Shown: positions 39,246-48,401 of the stretch, in pieces
Position numbering within the stretch: position 1 is the first letter of the stretch
Layout: each line of letters begins with the position of its first letter
From: Candidatus Woesearchaeota archaeon
GTDB lineage: Archaea; Nanobdellota; Nanobdellia; Woesearchaeales; GW2011-AR9
NCBI GenBank assembly: GCA_018303445.1
Contig: JAGVYE010000047.1
Location: forward strand, 1 to 49,614
Direction: 5' to 3'
DNA length: 49,614 bases
Translations under genes and position numbers: made by a program
The notes under the pieces: model-generated
What the model was told of the DNA's origin: nothing
Databases searched by the model: none
Seen by the model: only the letters and a program-made list of their open reading frames with translations

Positions 39246-39790
39246 CTGAATAGCCCCCCGCGTTTCTTGCCGGGAGGACTTGGTGGAGGAAGAGGAAAAT
39301 CTGCCCCTCCAAGCGGTGTTAATGGCATCTGGGGGTTTACCATCGGCCGTGGAGCCATTCGTTCCATCCCGGGTGTTGGTAAACCTACGGTATGTTTTAC
39401 GGATGGGTTTAACATCATGGGAGGAGCGTTCATAGGCACTGAAGCTTCCATTTTCGGTTTCAGGTTTTGCTTTTGTATGAAATCTTCTACTTTATCGGAA
39501 ATCGCAATCATTCCTTTGGCAATAGTTTCATTTTGGGACACGACATCATCAATCTTCTCCTGCAGCGTTTTGATGGTCTTGGCGATGTTGTCTTCCCCTT
39601 TCACTTCTTCTAATGCTTTTTGAAAAACAGTTGTCAACTCATGAAGCGAATCTTTAAAGCTTTCTATTTCTAGTATAAGCTCGTTTGCCTTGGCATCCGG
39701 CTCAGAAAGTTTCTTCTTTAGGGCCTCAACATCATACTTTAGATCTGACAGCAACTGATGAGGAAGGATTTCATAATCGTCTTCTGACAT
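39242..39790 (-). CDS. Coiled-coil protein with proline/methionine-rich tail, 182 aa
   Basis: Start taken at the ATG at 39790 (MSEDDYEILP). Residues 10-110 are heptad helix (LLSDLKYDVEALKKKLSEPD; TLQEKIDDVVSQNETIAKGM). The last 65 residues are low-complexity, with many Pro, Met and Gly, ending PPGKKRGGLFR. First gene of a coupled pair. A filament-, membrane- or chromosome-associated scaffold is possible, but nothing shows which. Confidence 0.6.
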   Translation of the reverse strand: MSEDDYEILPHQLLSDLKYDVEALKKKLSEPDAKANELILEIESFKDSLHELTTVFQKALEEVKGEDNIAKTIKTLQEKIDDVVSQNETIAKGMIAISDKVEDFIQKQNLKPKMEASVPMNAPPMMLNPSVKHTVGLPTPGMERMAPRPMVNPQMPLTPLGGADFPLPPPSPPGKKRGGLFR

Positions 39791-39907
39791 ACACACCACC
39801 ACGCTTTTTATAGAGGAAACAAACAAAAAGGGTATATAAATGTTTTCCCATTTAAATGACCTTGTGTTCTGGAGATACGTTCCTTACGTTTGTTGGAAAG
39901 GGGAATA

Positions 39908-40261
39908 TCATTTCAACTTATCATCCCTTCCACAGTAAGGGCAACGTATTCGTGTTGCTCCGGAATCAGAGATGTCAAAGGTGTACTTACAACGCAGGCA
40001 GATTCTAGAGCTTTTTATAGATTTTTGTGTTAGAGGAACTTGTTTAGGAATATTTTGTATCTGCTCTTTTGGCTTATAAACATTCTTAATAGGATTTTTT
40101 TTAAAATAGTTGCTGTCGCCTTTGTTTTTAAGAATATCACAACAGGCTTCACATAGTAACCAATTCTTCTCTGCATCCCTGGCAAAGAGCCGCACATTAG
40201 CTAAGGGAACTTGTGCTTTACAGCGTTCACAAGTTCTCGTTTTTCGAATATCTGAATCCAT
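39908..40261 (-). CDS. Double zinc-ribbon protein, 117 aa
   Basis: The first knuckle pair is TCERCKAQ with LLCEACCD, the second is ICLRCKYTF with IRCPYCGRDD at the C-terminus, joined by a Lys/Pro/Gln-rich linker. Likely nucleic-acid or protein binding. Own promoter region to the right; no family known to me. Confidence 0.65.
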   Translation of the reverse strand: MDSDIRKTRTCERCKAQVPLANVRLFARDAEKNWLLCEACCDILKNKGDSNYFKKNPIKNVYKPKEQIQNIPKQVPLTQKSIKSSRICLRCKYTFDISDSGATRIRCPYCGRDDKLK

Positions 40262-40410
40262 GATCTCCCCCTCTTTTCTTCAATACAAAATTGATGTTAC
40301 TTCTCATAAATAAAGCTCCCTTTAAATAAATTTCTTTAAAAAATGGCTACTGTGTACTGCTAAATCTATTTTATTTTATATGTGTTGTAAATGTGTCGTA
40401 AGTAAGGTAT

Positions 40411-40457
40411 TACATTATAAAATTTTTATTTGATCAAAAAGTTTAACTATAAATGTA
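40411..40457. promoter_or_regulatory. 47-bp quasi-palindrome centred on TTTGATCAAA
   Basis: TACATTATA at the left pairs with TATAAATGTA at the right, and the centre TTTGATCAAA (40429-40438) is a perfect palindrome. It lies in the 277-bp gap between the double zinc-ribbon gene (minus) and tRNA-Pro (plus). The remaining gap is AT-rich, plus a GC-richer 50-nt patch (40464-40512) that I cannot explain. It could be an operator. Confidence 0.35.
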
Positions 40458-40538
40458 TCTATAGGGGCTCTGTAGAAAATCTTGCTGTCGCTCGGTCACT
40501 ACCAGGCTACGCACTTAATGATATTATTGAAAATGTGC

Positions 40539-40624
40539 GGGGTTGTGGTCTAACTTGGCTAGGATTAGCGGTTCGGGTGGATCAGAAAAGCCGCTCGGTC
40601 GGGGTTCAAATCCCCGCAACCCCA
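40539..40624 (+). tRNA. tRNA-Pro (anticodon CGG) with a 12-nt intron
   Basis: Acceptor GGGGTTG pairs with CAACCCC; discriminator A. Anticodon stem AGCGG/CCGCT with T-T-CGG-G, then 12 extra nt (40578-40589) before position 38. T arm CGGGG-TTCAAAT-CCCCG is normal, with no T-loop intron. CCA is not encoded. The intron is near the smallest size seen for archaeal tRNA introns. Confidence 0.88.
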
Positions 40625-40677
40625 TTACTTATCTAAATCAAGAATATTTTAATAATTCATAAAATTATAGTCTCAAT

Positions 40678-41469
40678 ATGTGGCCATTAGTAAGAAAAAC
40701 AGCATCGCTAGAACGAGAAAGTGGACCTTTAAGAAAACGAGTAGGTAGTAAGTCTCTTTCCGGCCAACAAATTCTCAAAACTCTAATTGTAATAGCAGAC
40801 GAAGCAGACAAACAATTCGCTCCAGACCTGCTTACTGATTTTTGGAAACCATTTGATGGAAATTACTTAAGATTTGTTAGAAATATAGCTGCTAGTTTAG
40901 GCTTAAATGAAAGACCATTATACCATCCTCATGAACCATTTGGTGGATACAACCAACACCATTTTCCAAAAAAAATAAGTTTAGCAAGATTGTTCCCATA
41001 TCTCCAGGTTGTTGATTCTTCATTATTAGCTAAAACTGGCGACAACGAAGAATTTTTATTAGTTTCATACCATCTATGGCATTCAATAAGCTCTTCAACC
41101 AATTATTTTGATTCTAGGTTGATATCAGGAATTTATGAGAGATATCTTAAATTGAGAAGTATAAGAGAAAGATCAGAAGTAGAAGAAGAGATTACGAATA
41201 TCTTAAAACCACACCAAGTAAATCCAAGTGAAACCCCTTTAGAAATTCTAACATCTCCAAGAGATTTATTTGAACATAAAAAGAGATTATTTTCACTTCC
41301 ACAAAAATCAGATGATTATCATCAAAATGATGGAGGATTGGTTGATATAATTTGGGCTTTTGGTGTTTATACGAAATGGCCAGAATTAATTGGTTATGTT
41401 TTATTCAATGAGCAATTAAAAGATAAAAATGGACTATTCTTGCCACGTGCAGAGGAAAAAAGTACTTAG
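40678..41469 (+). CDS. Hypothetical protein downstream of tRNA-Pro, 263 aa
   Basis: ATG 54 nt after the tRNA-Pro 3' end, with a TATA-like CATAAAATTATAG between. Mostly helical, His/Tyr/Phe rich in the middle (PLYHPHEPFGGYNQHHFPKK), with no membrane segment or clear active site. Its base use is more AT-rich than the DNA ligase next door. Placement right behind a tRNA is a common integration spot, so a late arrival is possible but not shown. Not recognised. Confidence 0.6.
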   Translation: MWPLVRKTASLERESGPLRKRVGSKSLSGQQILKTLIVIADEADKQFAPDLLTDFWKPFDGNYLRFVRNIAASLGLNERPLYHPHEPFGGYNQHHFPKKISLARLFPYLQVVDSSLLAKTGDNEEFLLVSYHLWHSISSSTNYFDSRLISGIYERYLKLRSIRERSEVEEEITNILKPHQVNPSETPLEILTSPRDLFEHKKRLFSLPQKSDDYHQNDGGLVDIIWAFGVYTKWPELIGYVLFNEQLKDKNGLFLPRAEEKST

Positions 41470-41494
41470 TTTTTCTATCGACGCTATGTTCTAC

Positions 41495-43207
41495 TCATTT
41501 CTCCCTTACCATTTCCTTAATCTCTTCTATCGTCGTTGCCTGTTCGGCTTTCTTGTCTTCTCTAAAGCGAACAAAGCGGGGAAAGCGCAATGCTAACTCT
41601 GCACTATGAAAAGGGCTTTTTGTAATTTCTGCGGCTAAGATTTCAATGACTAACTTCGGTTCAAACCAGACATTCGGTTCCATCTCCTTTTTACAGTTAA
41701 TACGTGCTGGTTTGGCATTCATCTCATATTTCTTCAGTTTCTTTGGCAACTCTTCCAGTAATTTATCTGTAAATCCCGTTCCTACTTTACACACGGTTTC
41801 AAAGGAATCTTTTTTTTGGTTATAGGCAGCACAGAGTAAGGCTCCATATACGCCGCTCCTTCTGCCTCGTCCATAATAAGCTCCAACAATTACTAAATCA
41901 AAGGTATCTACCATTTCTTTCACATACTCTTTCTTCCACTTAATCCATTGCCATCCTCTGGTCCCGGCTTGATACTCGCCAGCGAGAGATTTGGCAATAA
42001 TTCCTTCGTACTTTTTTTTAAGCATCTTTTGAAAGAATTCATCAATTTCTTCTACACTCTCAGTGATAATACGATCAGCAGGCATAAGATGGTTATTTTT
42101 GTTGATAGATTTTTCTAAATAATGCCAGCGCTTTTCATAAGACTCGTGAAGAAGCGATTTTCCGTCTATAAACAAAAAATCAAAAACTTTAAGCTGAAGA
42201 GGGATTTTTTTTACGTATTCTGTTATATCATACTTTCGACGGCGCTGCATTAAAGTTTGAAAAGGCAGAGGGTTCTCTTTTTCATCAACAGCAATAATCT
42301 CTCCTTCTAACACAAATTCTTTTGGCTGAAGATATTTTTTTAGATATTCGACTAAATCGGGAAATTGGTGGGTAATGTTCTCTAAACGACGGGAGAATAA
42401 AGTAATTTTTCCCTTTTGATCTTTATGAGTTTGGACGCGTTCACCGTCAAATTTTGCTTCAACAGCAATTTTTCCTTCCATTTTTTCTGGAATTTCCTCT
42501 AGTTCCTGCACTCGCTGAGCGAGCATCATTTTAATTGGTCTTCCAACATGAAGGTCAATTTTTTCTAATCCTTTAAGGCCTTTCGCGACGAGAGTTTCAG
42601 CAATAATTTTTACATCCGGACAAATGTTATAGGCTTTTTCCAAAAACTCTTTATTTTTTTTATCGCCAGTATAAGCGATGGCTAAGGCATCGAGCACGGT
42701 CATGTCGCCAACGCCCATTCGCAACTGGCTTAAAGCAATTCTGACAACGTATTTAGCTTCTTTTGCCGATGCTTTGGAGAGCAAGGAAGCTAACAGATTT
42801 GTTTTAAGATCCTGTGATCCAGGCCCTGAAGAGGATGCTATTTTATGTAATTTTTCAAAAAGTTCATGAATGGTAAGAGGGCTTGTTGAGACCAGAGGCC
42901 GTGGCTTTTTCTGCCACATTTTCTCAGCGACACTTCCTGCATCGCCAGTTTCCCGTATCATCTTCTGAATTTTTGACAAATCCTGCCCTGCAGCAAGGGC
43001 AATAGCTTTCAGCACGGACTTTTCTGCCATTCCTAACACTACATCATCAAATTCAGAAGCAAGCCGTCCTAAAGTAAGATAAGTTACTAGGCCTATCTCT
43101 CCGGGGGGTACTTTTTTAAAGAAATCGGAGAGAAGTTCCCTCATTTTGTTTCCAGAAGAGGTTTGCTCAAGTTCTTCATACAGTTCAACTAATTTTTGAA
43201 AGTCCAT
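41495..43207 (-). CDS. lig: ATP-dependent DNA ligase
   Basis: 570 residues, the usual archaeal/eukaryal ligase I length. The N-terminal DNA-binding helical domain fills residues 1-220 or so. The nucleotidyl-transfer lysine is K252 in VEAKFDGERV (KxDG). Later motifs are LFSRRLEN, FVLEGEIIAVD, EGIIAKSLAGEYQAG and WIKWKKEY, then the OB fold ending RFPRFVRFREDK. It seals nicks in replication and repair using ATP. Divergent from smc across about 200 nt. Confidence 0.95.
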   Translation of the reverse strand: MDFQKLVELYEELEQTSSGNKMRELLSDFFKKVPPGEIGLVTYLTLGRLASEFDDVVLGMAEKSVLKAIALAAGQDLSKIQKMIRETGDAGSVAEKMWQKKPRPLVSTSPLTIHELFEKLHKIASSSGPGSQDLKTNLLASLLSKASAKEAKYVVRIALSQLRMGVGDMTVLDALAIAYTGDKKNKEFLEKAYNICPDVKIIAETLVAKGLKGLEKIDLHVGRPIKMMLAQRVQELEEIPEKMEGKIAVEAKFDGERVQTHKDQKGKITLFSRRLENITHQFPDLVEYLKKYLQPKEFVLEGEIIAVDEKENPLPFQTLMQRRRKYDITEYVKKIPLQLKVFDFLFIDGKSLLHESYEKRWHYLEKSINKNNHLMPADRIITESVEEIDEFFQKMLKKKYEGIIAKSLAGEYQAGTRGWQWIKWKKEYVKEMVDTFDLVIVGAYYGRGRRSGVYGALLCAAYNQKKDSFETVCKVGTGFTDKLLEELPKKLKKYEMNAKPARINCKKEMEPNVWFEPKLVIEILAAEITKSPFHSAELALRFPRFVRFREDKKAEQATTIEEIKEMVREK

Positions 43208-43369
43208 CTAATTTGTTAGAGAGAAAAGGCAGTTATTTAAAGGTTGTTGTACAACTATTTTTGAAGTCACTTTATATTAGTGGCTATAATTAAGCGGCAT
43301 AATTTTTAAGAGATGTAATCTCTAAATTTTACAGAGGCCTCCTTTTCACCACCCTAGCATTAAGCACAA

Positions 43370-43379
43370 CTTTTATAAA
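43370..43379 (+). promoter_or_regulatory. TATA box for smc
   Basis: CTTTTATAAA is centred about 34 nt before the ATG at 43409, allowing a short leader. Confidence 0.5.
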
Positions 43380-43408
43380 GCGAAAACAAAACCTTCTGTG
43401 ACGTTAAA

Positions 43409-46400
43409 ATGACGAGAATTAAGAGGATTACCGCACAAGGCTTTAAGAGTTTTGCGCATAGAATAGAAATACCGTTTGAAGATGATTTTAATTGTATTTT
43501 AGGCCCTAATGGGAGTGGCAAGTCTAACATTGGCGATGCTCTTTGTTTTGTTCTCGGCCGATTATCCGCAAAATCAATGAGGGCAGAAAAGGCGGCTAAC
43601 ATGATTTTTAACGGTGGGAAGGATCGAAAACCTGCTTCCCAGGGAATGGTGGAAATAGCTTTTGATAACGAAAAAAATATTTTTCCCTTGCCAACAAAGG
43701 AGGTGCTTATCAGCAGAACCATTACTAAGAATGGCAACAGCATCTATAGAGTTAATGGGAAAAAGATGACTAGAACAGAAGTGCTGGACTTGCTTTCCCA
43801 TGCCAAAATTAACCCCGAAGGATATAATATTGTCATGCAGGGCGATATTACCAGATTTGTGGAAATGTCTCCATTGGATCGTCGGCAGATTATTGAGGAA
43901 ATAAGCGACATTTCCCTCTATGAAGAAAAGAAGCACAAAGCTACGTTAGAATTAGAGAAAGTGGAAGAAAAGTTGAATAATGCCGATATTATCTTTAAGG
44001 AAAGGAAGACTTATCTCAAGGAGCTTAAAAAAGATCGAGACCAAGCGTTCCAATTTAAAGAATTGAGAGACAAAATTAATTCTAATAAAGCCACTTTACT
44101 TCAGGCCCAAATTAAAGAGAAAGAAGAGGTAAAAGGGAAGTATGATCAAGAAATAACTTCTCATCAGCAAAAAATTGACGAGTCTGATAAGAAAATCAAA
44201 GAAGGAAAAGAAAAAATTGAGAAAGTAAAGCAGGAAATTTGGGCTATTAACCAAGAGATAGAACAGAAGGGAGAAAAAGAACAACTCAAAGTTCATCGTG
44301 AAGTTGAAGATTTAAAAGTGGAGATAGCCAAAGATAAAACTAGGGTTTCTACATTAAAAGATGAAATTAACAAAATACAGCAGAGAAAGGATCAATTTAA
44401 GGAAGAAACGCAGGAACTAGGAGAGAAGTCAAAATCTTTATCTCATCATCATCGTGAACTTCAACAGCAAATTACGGGCAAGAAGCGGGAGTTAGAAGAA
44501 GTAGAGAAGAATATTTCTCAATTTAAGAGGAAACATCATCTTGAATCATCGCAAGAACTGGACAAGGGAATAGAACAAAAGGAAAAAGTAATGGAGGAGA
44601 AGCAGGAAGAAATTCAACTCCTTCGTCAATCGCAACAAGAACTTCTCCGAGAAAAAGATCGTTTAGAGTACCAAATTCAAAATACCGACGAGCAGATAAA
44701 AAAGGTGAAAGAAGTAACGGAACAGAATAAAGAGCAAATTAAAGTACTCCAAGGACATAAAACTGACTTTAAAGCAGCTACCTTACGTTTAAACCAGCTT
44801 CTTGACGTTGATAGCAGTTACGCTTCCCAATTGGGAAATGCCAGGAAAAGACGAGGTGAATTGCAAGAACTGCAAGCCCAGTTGAATGCTAAAACGGTTT
44901 CTATGCAAGCCGGTTTAGCGAGTAATGAGGCCATTAAAAATATTCTACAAAACAAGAAGAAATTTGAAGGAGTGTATGGAACCATTGCGGAATTAGGCCA
45001 AGTTAACAAGAAATATGCAACGGCTCTGGAAACGGCCGCAGCAGGAAAAATGCAGCATCTGGTTGTGGAGACAGATAAAAATGCCGCTGATTGTATAAAA
45101 TTTCTGCAGCAAAATAAAATGGGCATGGCTTCATTTATTCCTCTCAACAGAATTAAAGGCCAGGAAATAAGTACTGACGATCAAAAGTTACGCCAACAGC
45201 AGGGTGTTCATGATTTTGCATTAAACCTCATTTCTTTCAAGTCCCAGTACAAAAAAGCGTTTACGTATGTTTTTGGTAATTCATTAGTCGTAGAGGATAT
45301 CGATATAGCCAGGAAAGTGGGCATTGGAAGAATCAAGATGGCTACGGTGGATGGAAACCTTGCGGAAGCCAGCGGGGTGATGAAAGGAGGCTTTCGCAAC
45401 AAACGAGGGGCCGTTGGCTTTCAGGAAAAGGACAGTTTAGAACAGTTGGATAAAGTAGAAAGAGAACTTGAGGAAATTCAAGGAGTTATGACTAACATTG
45501 AAACAAAACGTGTTGCTAATGAACAGGAAATAATAACTTTACGAAACAAAAAAGCGGAGCTGGAAGGGGAAATTATCAAACTGGAAAAGAGCCTTCACCT
45601 CGGCTCTGATGATTTAGAAGCTACGGCTGAACTCAAGAAGGAAGTATGTTTGCGCCTTAAAGAAGTAGAGAGCCAGTTAGGAGAGGTACAGAAAAAAATC
45701 GCTTTTATAAATCGTGATTTAGCAACTATTAAATCAGAAAAGCAGCTGTTGCGTTCCCAAGTAAGTGAGTTGCGCAATCCACGCCTTCTAGCTCAATTGC
45801 AGGCTTTTGAAGAGTCTCGGCAGAAGACACGGGAAGAGATCGTGCGCTTGGAAGGAGAATTGAAAACAAACACGGCTCAAATTGAACAACTCGTTTCTCC
45901 TGAAATAGAAAAAATAAGTGAAATTTTAAAGCAGCACGAGAAGGAAGAAACAAGTTTTAAAGAAGAAATTGCAAAGTTAGCGGCTATTATTACTCAAAAT
46001 GAAAAAGAGCTTATCGAAAAAGAAAAAGCGAGTAAAGAGTTTTATAGTAGATACCATGCTTTGTTTGCAAAACGGGATACTCTGAGCAGTGAAGTAAATA
46101 AAGTTGAAAATAGTATTGAAACCATCCGAGAAAGAACCAGAGGGAATGAACGTGAGTTAAATCTCATTTCTTTAAAGAATGCAGAAATTAAGGCTAAACT
46201 TGCGGGCCTACAGGAAGAATTTTCGCGATACAAAGATGTCGCTCTCGTTAGAAGTAAATCACTGACGGAAATTCAAGAAGAAATTCATAAATTTGAAGTG
46301 ATGCTTGGTCAAATGTCGGCCGTCAATATGAAGGCGTTAGAGGTATATGAACAAGTAGAAATAGAATATAATAAATTAGTGGAAAAAAAGGGAAGTTTGG

Positions 46401-46900
46401 AAAAAGAAAAAGTGGATGTGCTTACCCTTATGAATGAAATTGAAACTAAGAAAAAAGACCATTTTATGAGAACATTTACGGAAGCAAATGAGAACTTTTC
46501 CCGTATCTTTAGTTCTTTATTTAAGAAAGGAAAGGCTTATCTCCAGTTAGATAACTCTCAAAATCCGTTTGAAGATGGTCTTAGCATCAAAGTAAAATTG
46601 ACTGGCAATCGTTTTATGGACATTAAATCCCTTTCAGGGGGAGAAAAAACGCTTACCGCGTTGTCATTTATTTTTGCCATTCAAGAATACCAGCCGGCTT
46701 CATTCTATATCCTTGATGAGATTGACGCGGCGTTAGACAAACAGAATGCAGAAACCCTGGCTAAATTAATTCGGCAATATGCAGACAAAGCCCAGTACAT
46801 TGTTATAAGCCATAATGATGCTTTGATCTCAGAAGCGGATACGTTGTTTGGCGTGAGCATGAACGATGGCGTCAGTAAAGTAACAAGTTTGAAGATTTGA
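43409..46900 (+). CDS. smc: Chromosome segregation protein SMC
   Basis: 1163 residues with full SMC architecture. Walker A GPNGSGKS is at 32-39. A coiled-coil arm of about 300 residues is followed by the hinge near residues 500-650 (MASFIPLNRIKG, ASGVMKGGFRNKRGAVGF), the second arm, and the C-terminal head with LSGGEKTLTALSF and FYILDEIDAALDKQNA (signature and Walker B). It forms a homodimer that compacts and aligns chromosomes, usually with ScpA/ScpB kleisin partners, which are not in the window. The gene stands alone under its own promoter. Confidence 0.97.
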   Translation: MTRIKRITAQGFKSFAHRIEIPFEDDFNCILGPNGSGKSNIGDALCFVLGRLSAKSMRAEKAANMIFNGGKDRKPASQGMVEIAFDNEKNIFPLPTKEVLISRTITKNGNSIYRVNGKKMTRTEVLDLLSHAKINPEGYNIVMQGDITRFVEMSPLDRRQIIEEISDISLYEEKKHKATLELEKVEEKLNNADIIFKERKTYLKELKKDRDQAFQFKELRDKINSNKATLLQAQIKEKEEVKGKYDQEITSHQQKIDESDKKIKEGKEKIEKVKQEIWAINQEIEQKGEKEQLKVHREVEDLKVEIAKDKTRVSTLKDEINKIQQRKDQFKEETQELGEKSKSLSHHHRELQQQITGKKRELEEVEKNISQFKRKHHLESSQELDKGIEQKEKVMEEKQEEIQLLRQSQQELLREKDRLEYQIQNTDEQIKKVKEVTEQNKEQIKVLQGHKTDFKAATLRLNQLLDVDSSYASQLGNARKRRGELQELQAQLNAKTVSMQAGLASNEAIKNILQNKKKFEGVYGTIAELGQVNKKYATALETAAAGKMQHLVVETDKNAADCIKFLQQNKMGMASFIPLNRIKGQEISTDDQKLRQQQGVHDFALNLISFKSQYKKAFTYVFGNSLVVEDIDIARKVGIGRIKMATVDGNLAEASGVMKGGFRNKRGAVGFQEKDSLEQLDKVERELEEIQGVMTNIETKRVANEQEIITLRNKKAELEGEIIKLEKSLHLGSDDLEATAELKKEVCLRLKEVESQLGEVQKKIAFINRDLATIKSEKQLLRSQVSELRNPRLLAQLQAFEESRQKTREEIVRLEGELKTNTAQIEQLVSPEIEKISEILKQHEKEETSFKEEIAKLAAIITQNEKELIEKEKASKEFYSRYHALFAKRDTLSSEVNKVENSIETIRERTRGNERELNLISLKNAEIKAKLAGLQEEFSRYKDVALVRSKSLTEIQEEIHKFEVMLGQMSAVNMKALEVYEQVEIEYNKLVEKKGSLEKEKVDVLTLMNEIETKKKDHFMRTFTEANENFSRIFSSLFKKGKAYLQLDNSQNPFEDGLSIKVKLTGNRFMDIKSLSGGEKTLTALSFIFAIQEYQPASFYILDEIDAALDKQNAETLAKLIRQYADKAQYIVISHNDALISEADTLFGVSMNDGVSKVTSLKI

Positions 46901-46979
46901 GCATTTCTTTTTCGTTAAGCTCTTTTAATTTGCCGTTAAGGCGGATAAATTCCTGCTTGGTTTGCGTTTTTTGATGCAT
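46872..46979 (-). CDS. Possible tiny protein, 35 aa, antisense to the smc 3' end
   Basis: Minus-strand ATG at 46979, product MHQKTQTKQEFIRLNGKLKE... ending in TGA at 46872-46874, which overlaps the smc end by 29 nt. A TATATAAAG site on the minus strand lies about 26 nt ahead of the ATG. The peptide is basic and helical, and could be real or chance. Confidence 0.3.
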   Translation of the reverse strand: MHQKTQTKQEFIRLNGKLKELNEKEMLKSSNLLLY

Positions 46980-47054
46980 TGATAATTCTAAGCCTGTTCT
47001 TTATATAATATTTTCTATAATAAGATTTAAGAAGATGACAATCTTCTACTTTTT

Positions 47055-47921
47055 ATGCTCAAAAAGGAAGAAGGACAGACCTTTCGCAGGAAAATTTTTA
47101 ATAAACGCATTCTTGTCTTTCTCATTCTGGTATTATTGACGAAAGGGATTATCATTGCCAGTGGTAAAGGTCTTATCAGCACCTCGCCTTTCGTGATTAG
47201 AGTGTTAGACTTATTTCTTATCACTTCCGTTTCTCTCTTAATTGCCAATGTTTTTCTTCGCCTTACTGTCGGCCGAGTACTTGATCTTTTCGATGGAGAA
47301 ACAGAAATAGAGCAACGACTTTTTCTCAGTAAAATGTATAGTTTCTTTATTTACGTCATGGCCTTTGCGGTTATTCTTTCCCATATCGGTTTGTCGGTGG
47401 AAAATATTACCCTCTTTCTCGGTCTTGTAGCAACAGGGATGGCCTTGGCAATTAAAGATATCCTTACCTCTATTTTTTCTTGGACAATCCTTCTTTCTAA
47501 GAAACCTTTCCGTATCAGAGATGTAATTAAGATCGGTGATGAGTCTGGAGAGGTATTGCGCGTGGGAACATTTTACGTTACACTCAAAGCCCTGGAAGAT
47601 GATGGAGAGGTCATTAAAATCCCTAGTAAGACTTTCTTGGAAAAATCAATCTTTAATTATGGCAAAGGAAAAAGCGTCAAGGAACTTAAGATCCCATTAG
47701 AGAAAACCATTTCTTCTATCAGAATGAAAACTATTGAAGATCATATTCAAAGTACTTATCCTCTCGACCACGTAAATCTTTCTTTAGACGTTGAAAAAGG
47801 CCAATTAAACGTCGTTGTGAAATTACAAGGCCAAGCTTGGGAAATAAGAAGAATAACTTCCGGTGTTCTCGATATTTTGTTTAAAGAGTGCCCGGAATTG
47901 ATACGGAAAGAAGTAAAATAG
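47055..47921 (+). CDS. MscS-family mechanosensitive channel
   Basis: 288 residues. Three or four membrane helices in the first 150 residues are followed by the pore-lining helix (LGLVATGMALAIKDILTSIF, with Gly/Ala packing) and the beta domain (FRIRDVIKIGDESGEVLRVG, then a TLKALEDDGEVIKIPSKTFL strand). The C-terminal alpha/beta part follows as in MscS. It opens under membrane tension to release solutes in osmotic down-shock. A modest-size member of the family. Confidence 0.88.
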   Translation: MLKKEEGQTFRRKIFNKRILVFLILVLLTKGIIIASGKGLISTSPFVIRVLDLFLITSVSLLIANVFLRLTVGRVLDLFDGETEIEQRLFLSKMYSFFIYVMAFAVILSHIGLSVENITLFLGLVATGMALAIKDILTSIFSWTILLSKKPFRIRDVIKIGDESGEVLRVGTFYVTLKALEDDGEVIKIPSKTFLEKSIFNYGKGKSVKELKIPLEKTISSIRMKTIEDHIQSTYPLDHVNLSLDVEKGQLNVVVKLQGQAWEIRRITSGVLDILFKECPELIRKEVK

Positions 47922-47925
47922 AGGT

Positions 47926-48153
47926 TTAAATTTGCTTATTGACAGCAACTTCTAATCTCTTTCCTTGTTTTACCGCTTTTAATTCATATGTTCCTTTCAT
48001 GAAACCACGTTCTTGCGCCCAGCGATGAGCTCCTTCTTCAGTTGCAAAAGTCTTTGGCCGGTGCAGAGCAGGCTTAGGATGGAAGAAGGAATAAGTATTA
48101 TTATGAGAACGGATGCGATAATGCCTCTTCATCCTGGTATGAATTTTCTTCAT
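47926..48153 (-). CDS. Small basic protein coupled to eS17, 75 aa
   Basis: Start at the ATG at 48153. A GTG 6 nt earlier is possible, but GGAGG lies 9 nt before this ATG and sits inside the last codons of the eS17 gene. The product is very basic at the start (KKIHTRMKRHYRIRSHNN) with a RPKTFATEEGAHRWAQERGF segment. Position behind a ribosomal protein gene and its charge suggest an rRNA- or ribosome-bound protein; no name is known to me. Confidence 0.65.
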   Translation of the reverse strand: MKKIHTRMKRHYRIRSHNNTYSFFHPKPALHRPKTFATEEGAHRWAQERGFMKGTYELKAVKQGKRLEVAVNKQI

Positions 48154-48155
48154 TT

Positions 48156-48347
48156 TCACATTCCTCCTTTTTTCACGAGCCTGGTGACGTAACCAGCAAC
48201 AATATTACGCAACTTTTTAGAATCTGTCTTAAGTAAACTTTTTAAGCTCTCTCTATTTTTTGCAAACTCTGTGGTGAACTTATCAGGATAGCGCTTCAAC
48301 ACTTCTTTGGTTATCCTTTTCACTTGCACGGTCTTAATTCTGCCCAT
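48156..48347 (-). CDS. rps17e: Ribosomal protein eS17 (S17e)
   Basis: 63 residues from the ATG at 48347 (MGRIKTVQVKRITKEVLKRY), with GGGGTG upstream as the ribosome site. The sequence runs through DKFTTEFAKNRESLKSL to VAGYVTRLVKKGGM, the standard archaeal S17e, a small-subunit protein with no bacterial counterpart. Its last codons GGA GGA ATG TGA double as the Shine-Dalgarno site for the next gene. Confidence 0.93.
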   Translation of the reverse strand: MGRIKTVQVKRITKEVLKRYPDKFTTEFAKNRESLKSLLKTDSKKLRNIVAGYVTRLVKKGGM

Positions 48348-48401
48348 AGTTCTTAACACCCCAGTTTAAAAGAAGGAGAAAGTAGTTCTCCGATTCTCTT
48401 C

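Noticed and set aside
40678-41469. Integrated element at the tRNA-Pro gene
   Set aside because: No integrase, no duplicated tRNA 3' end downstream and only one gene, so tRNA-linked integration is not supported.
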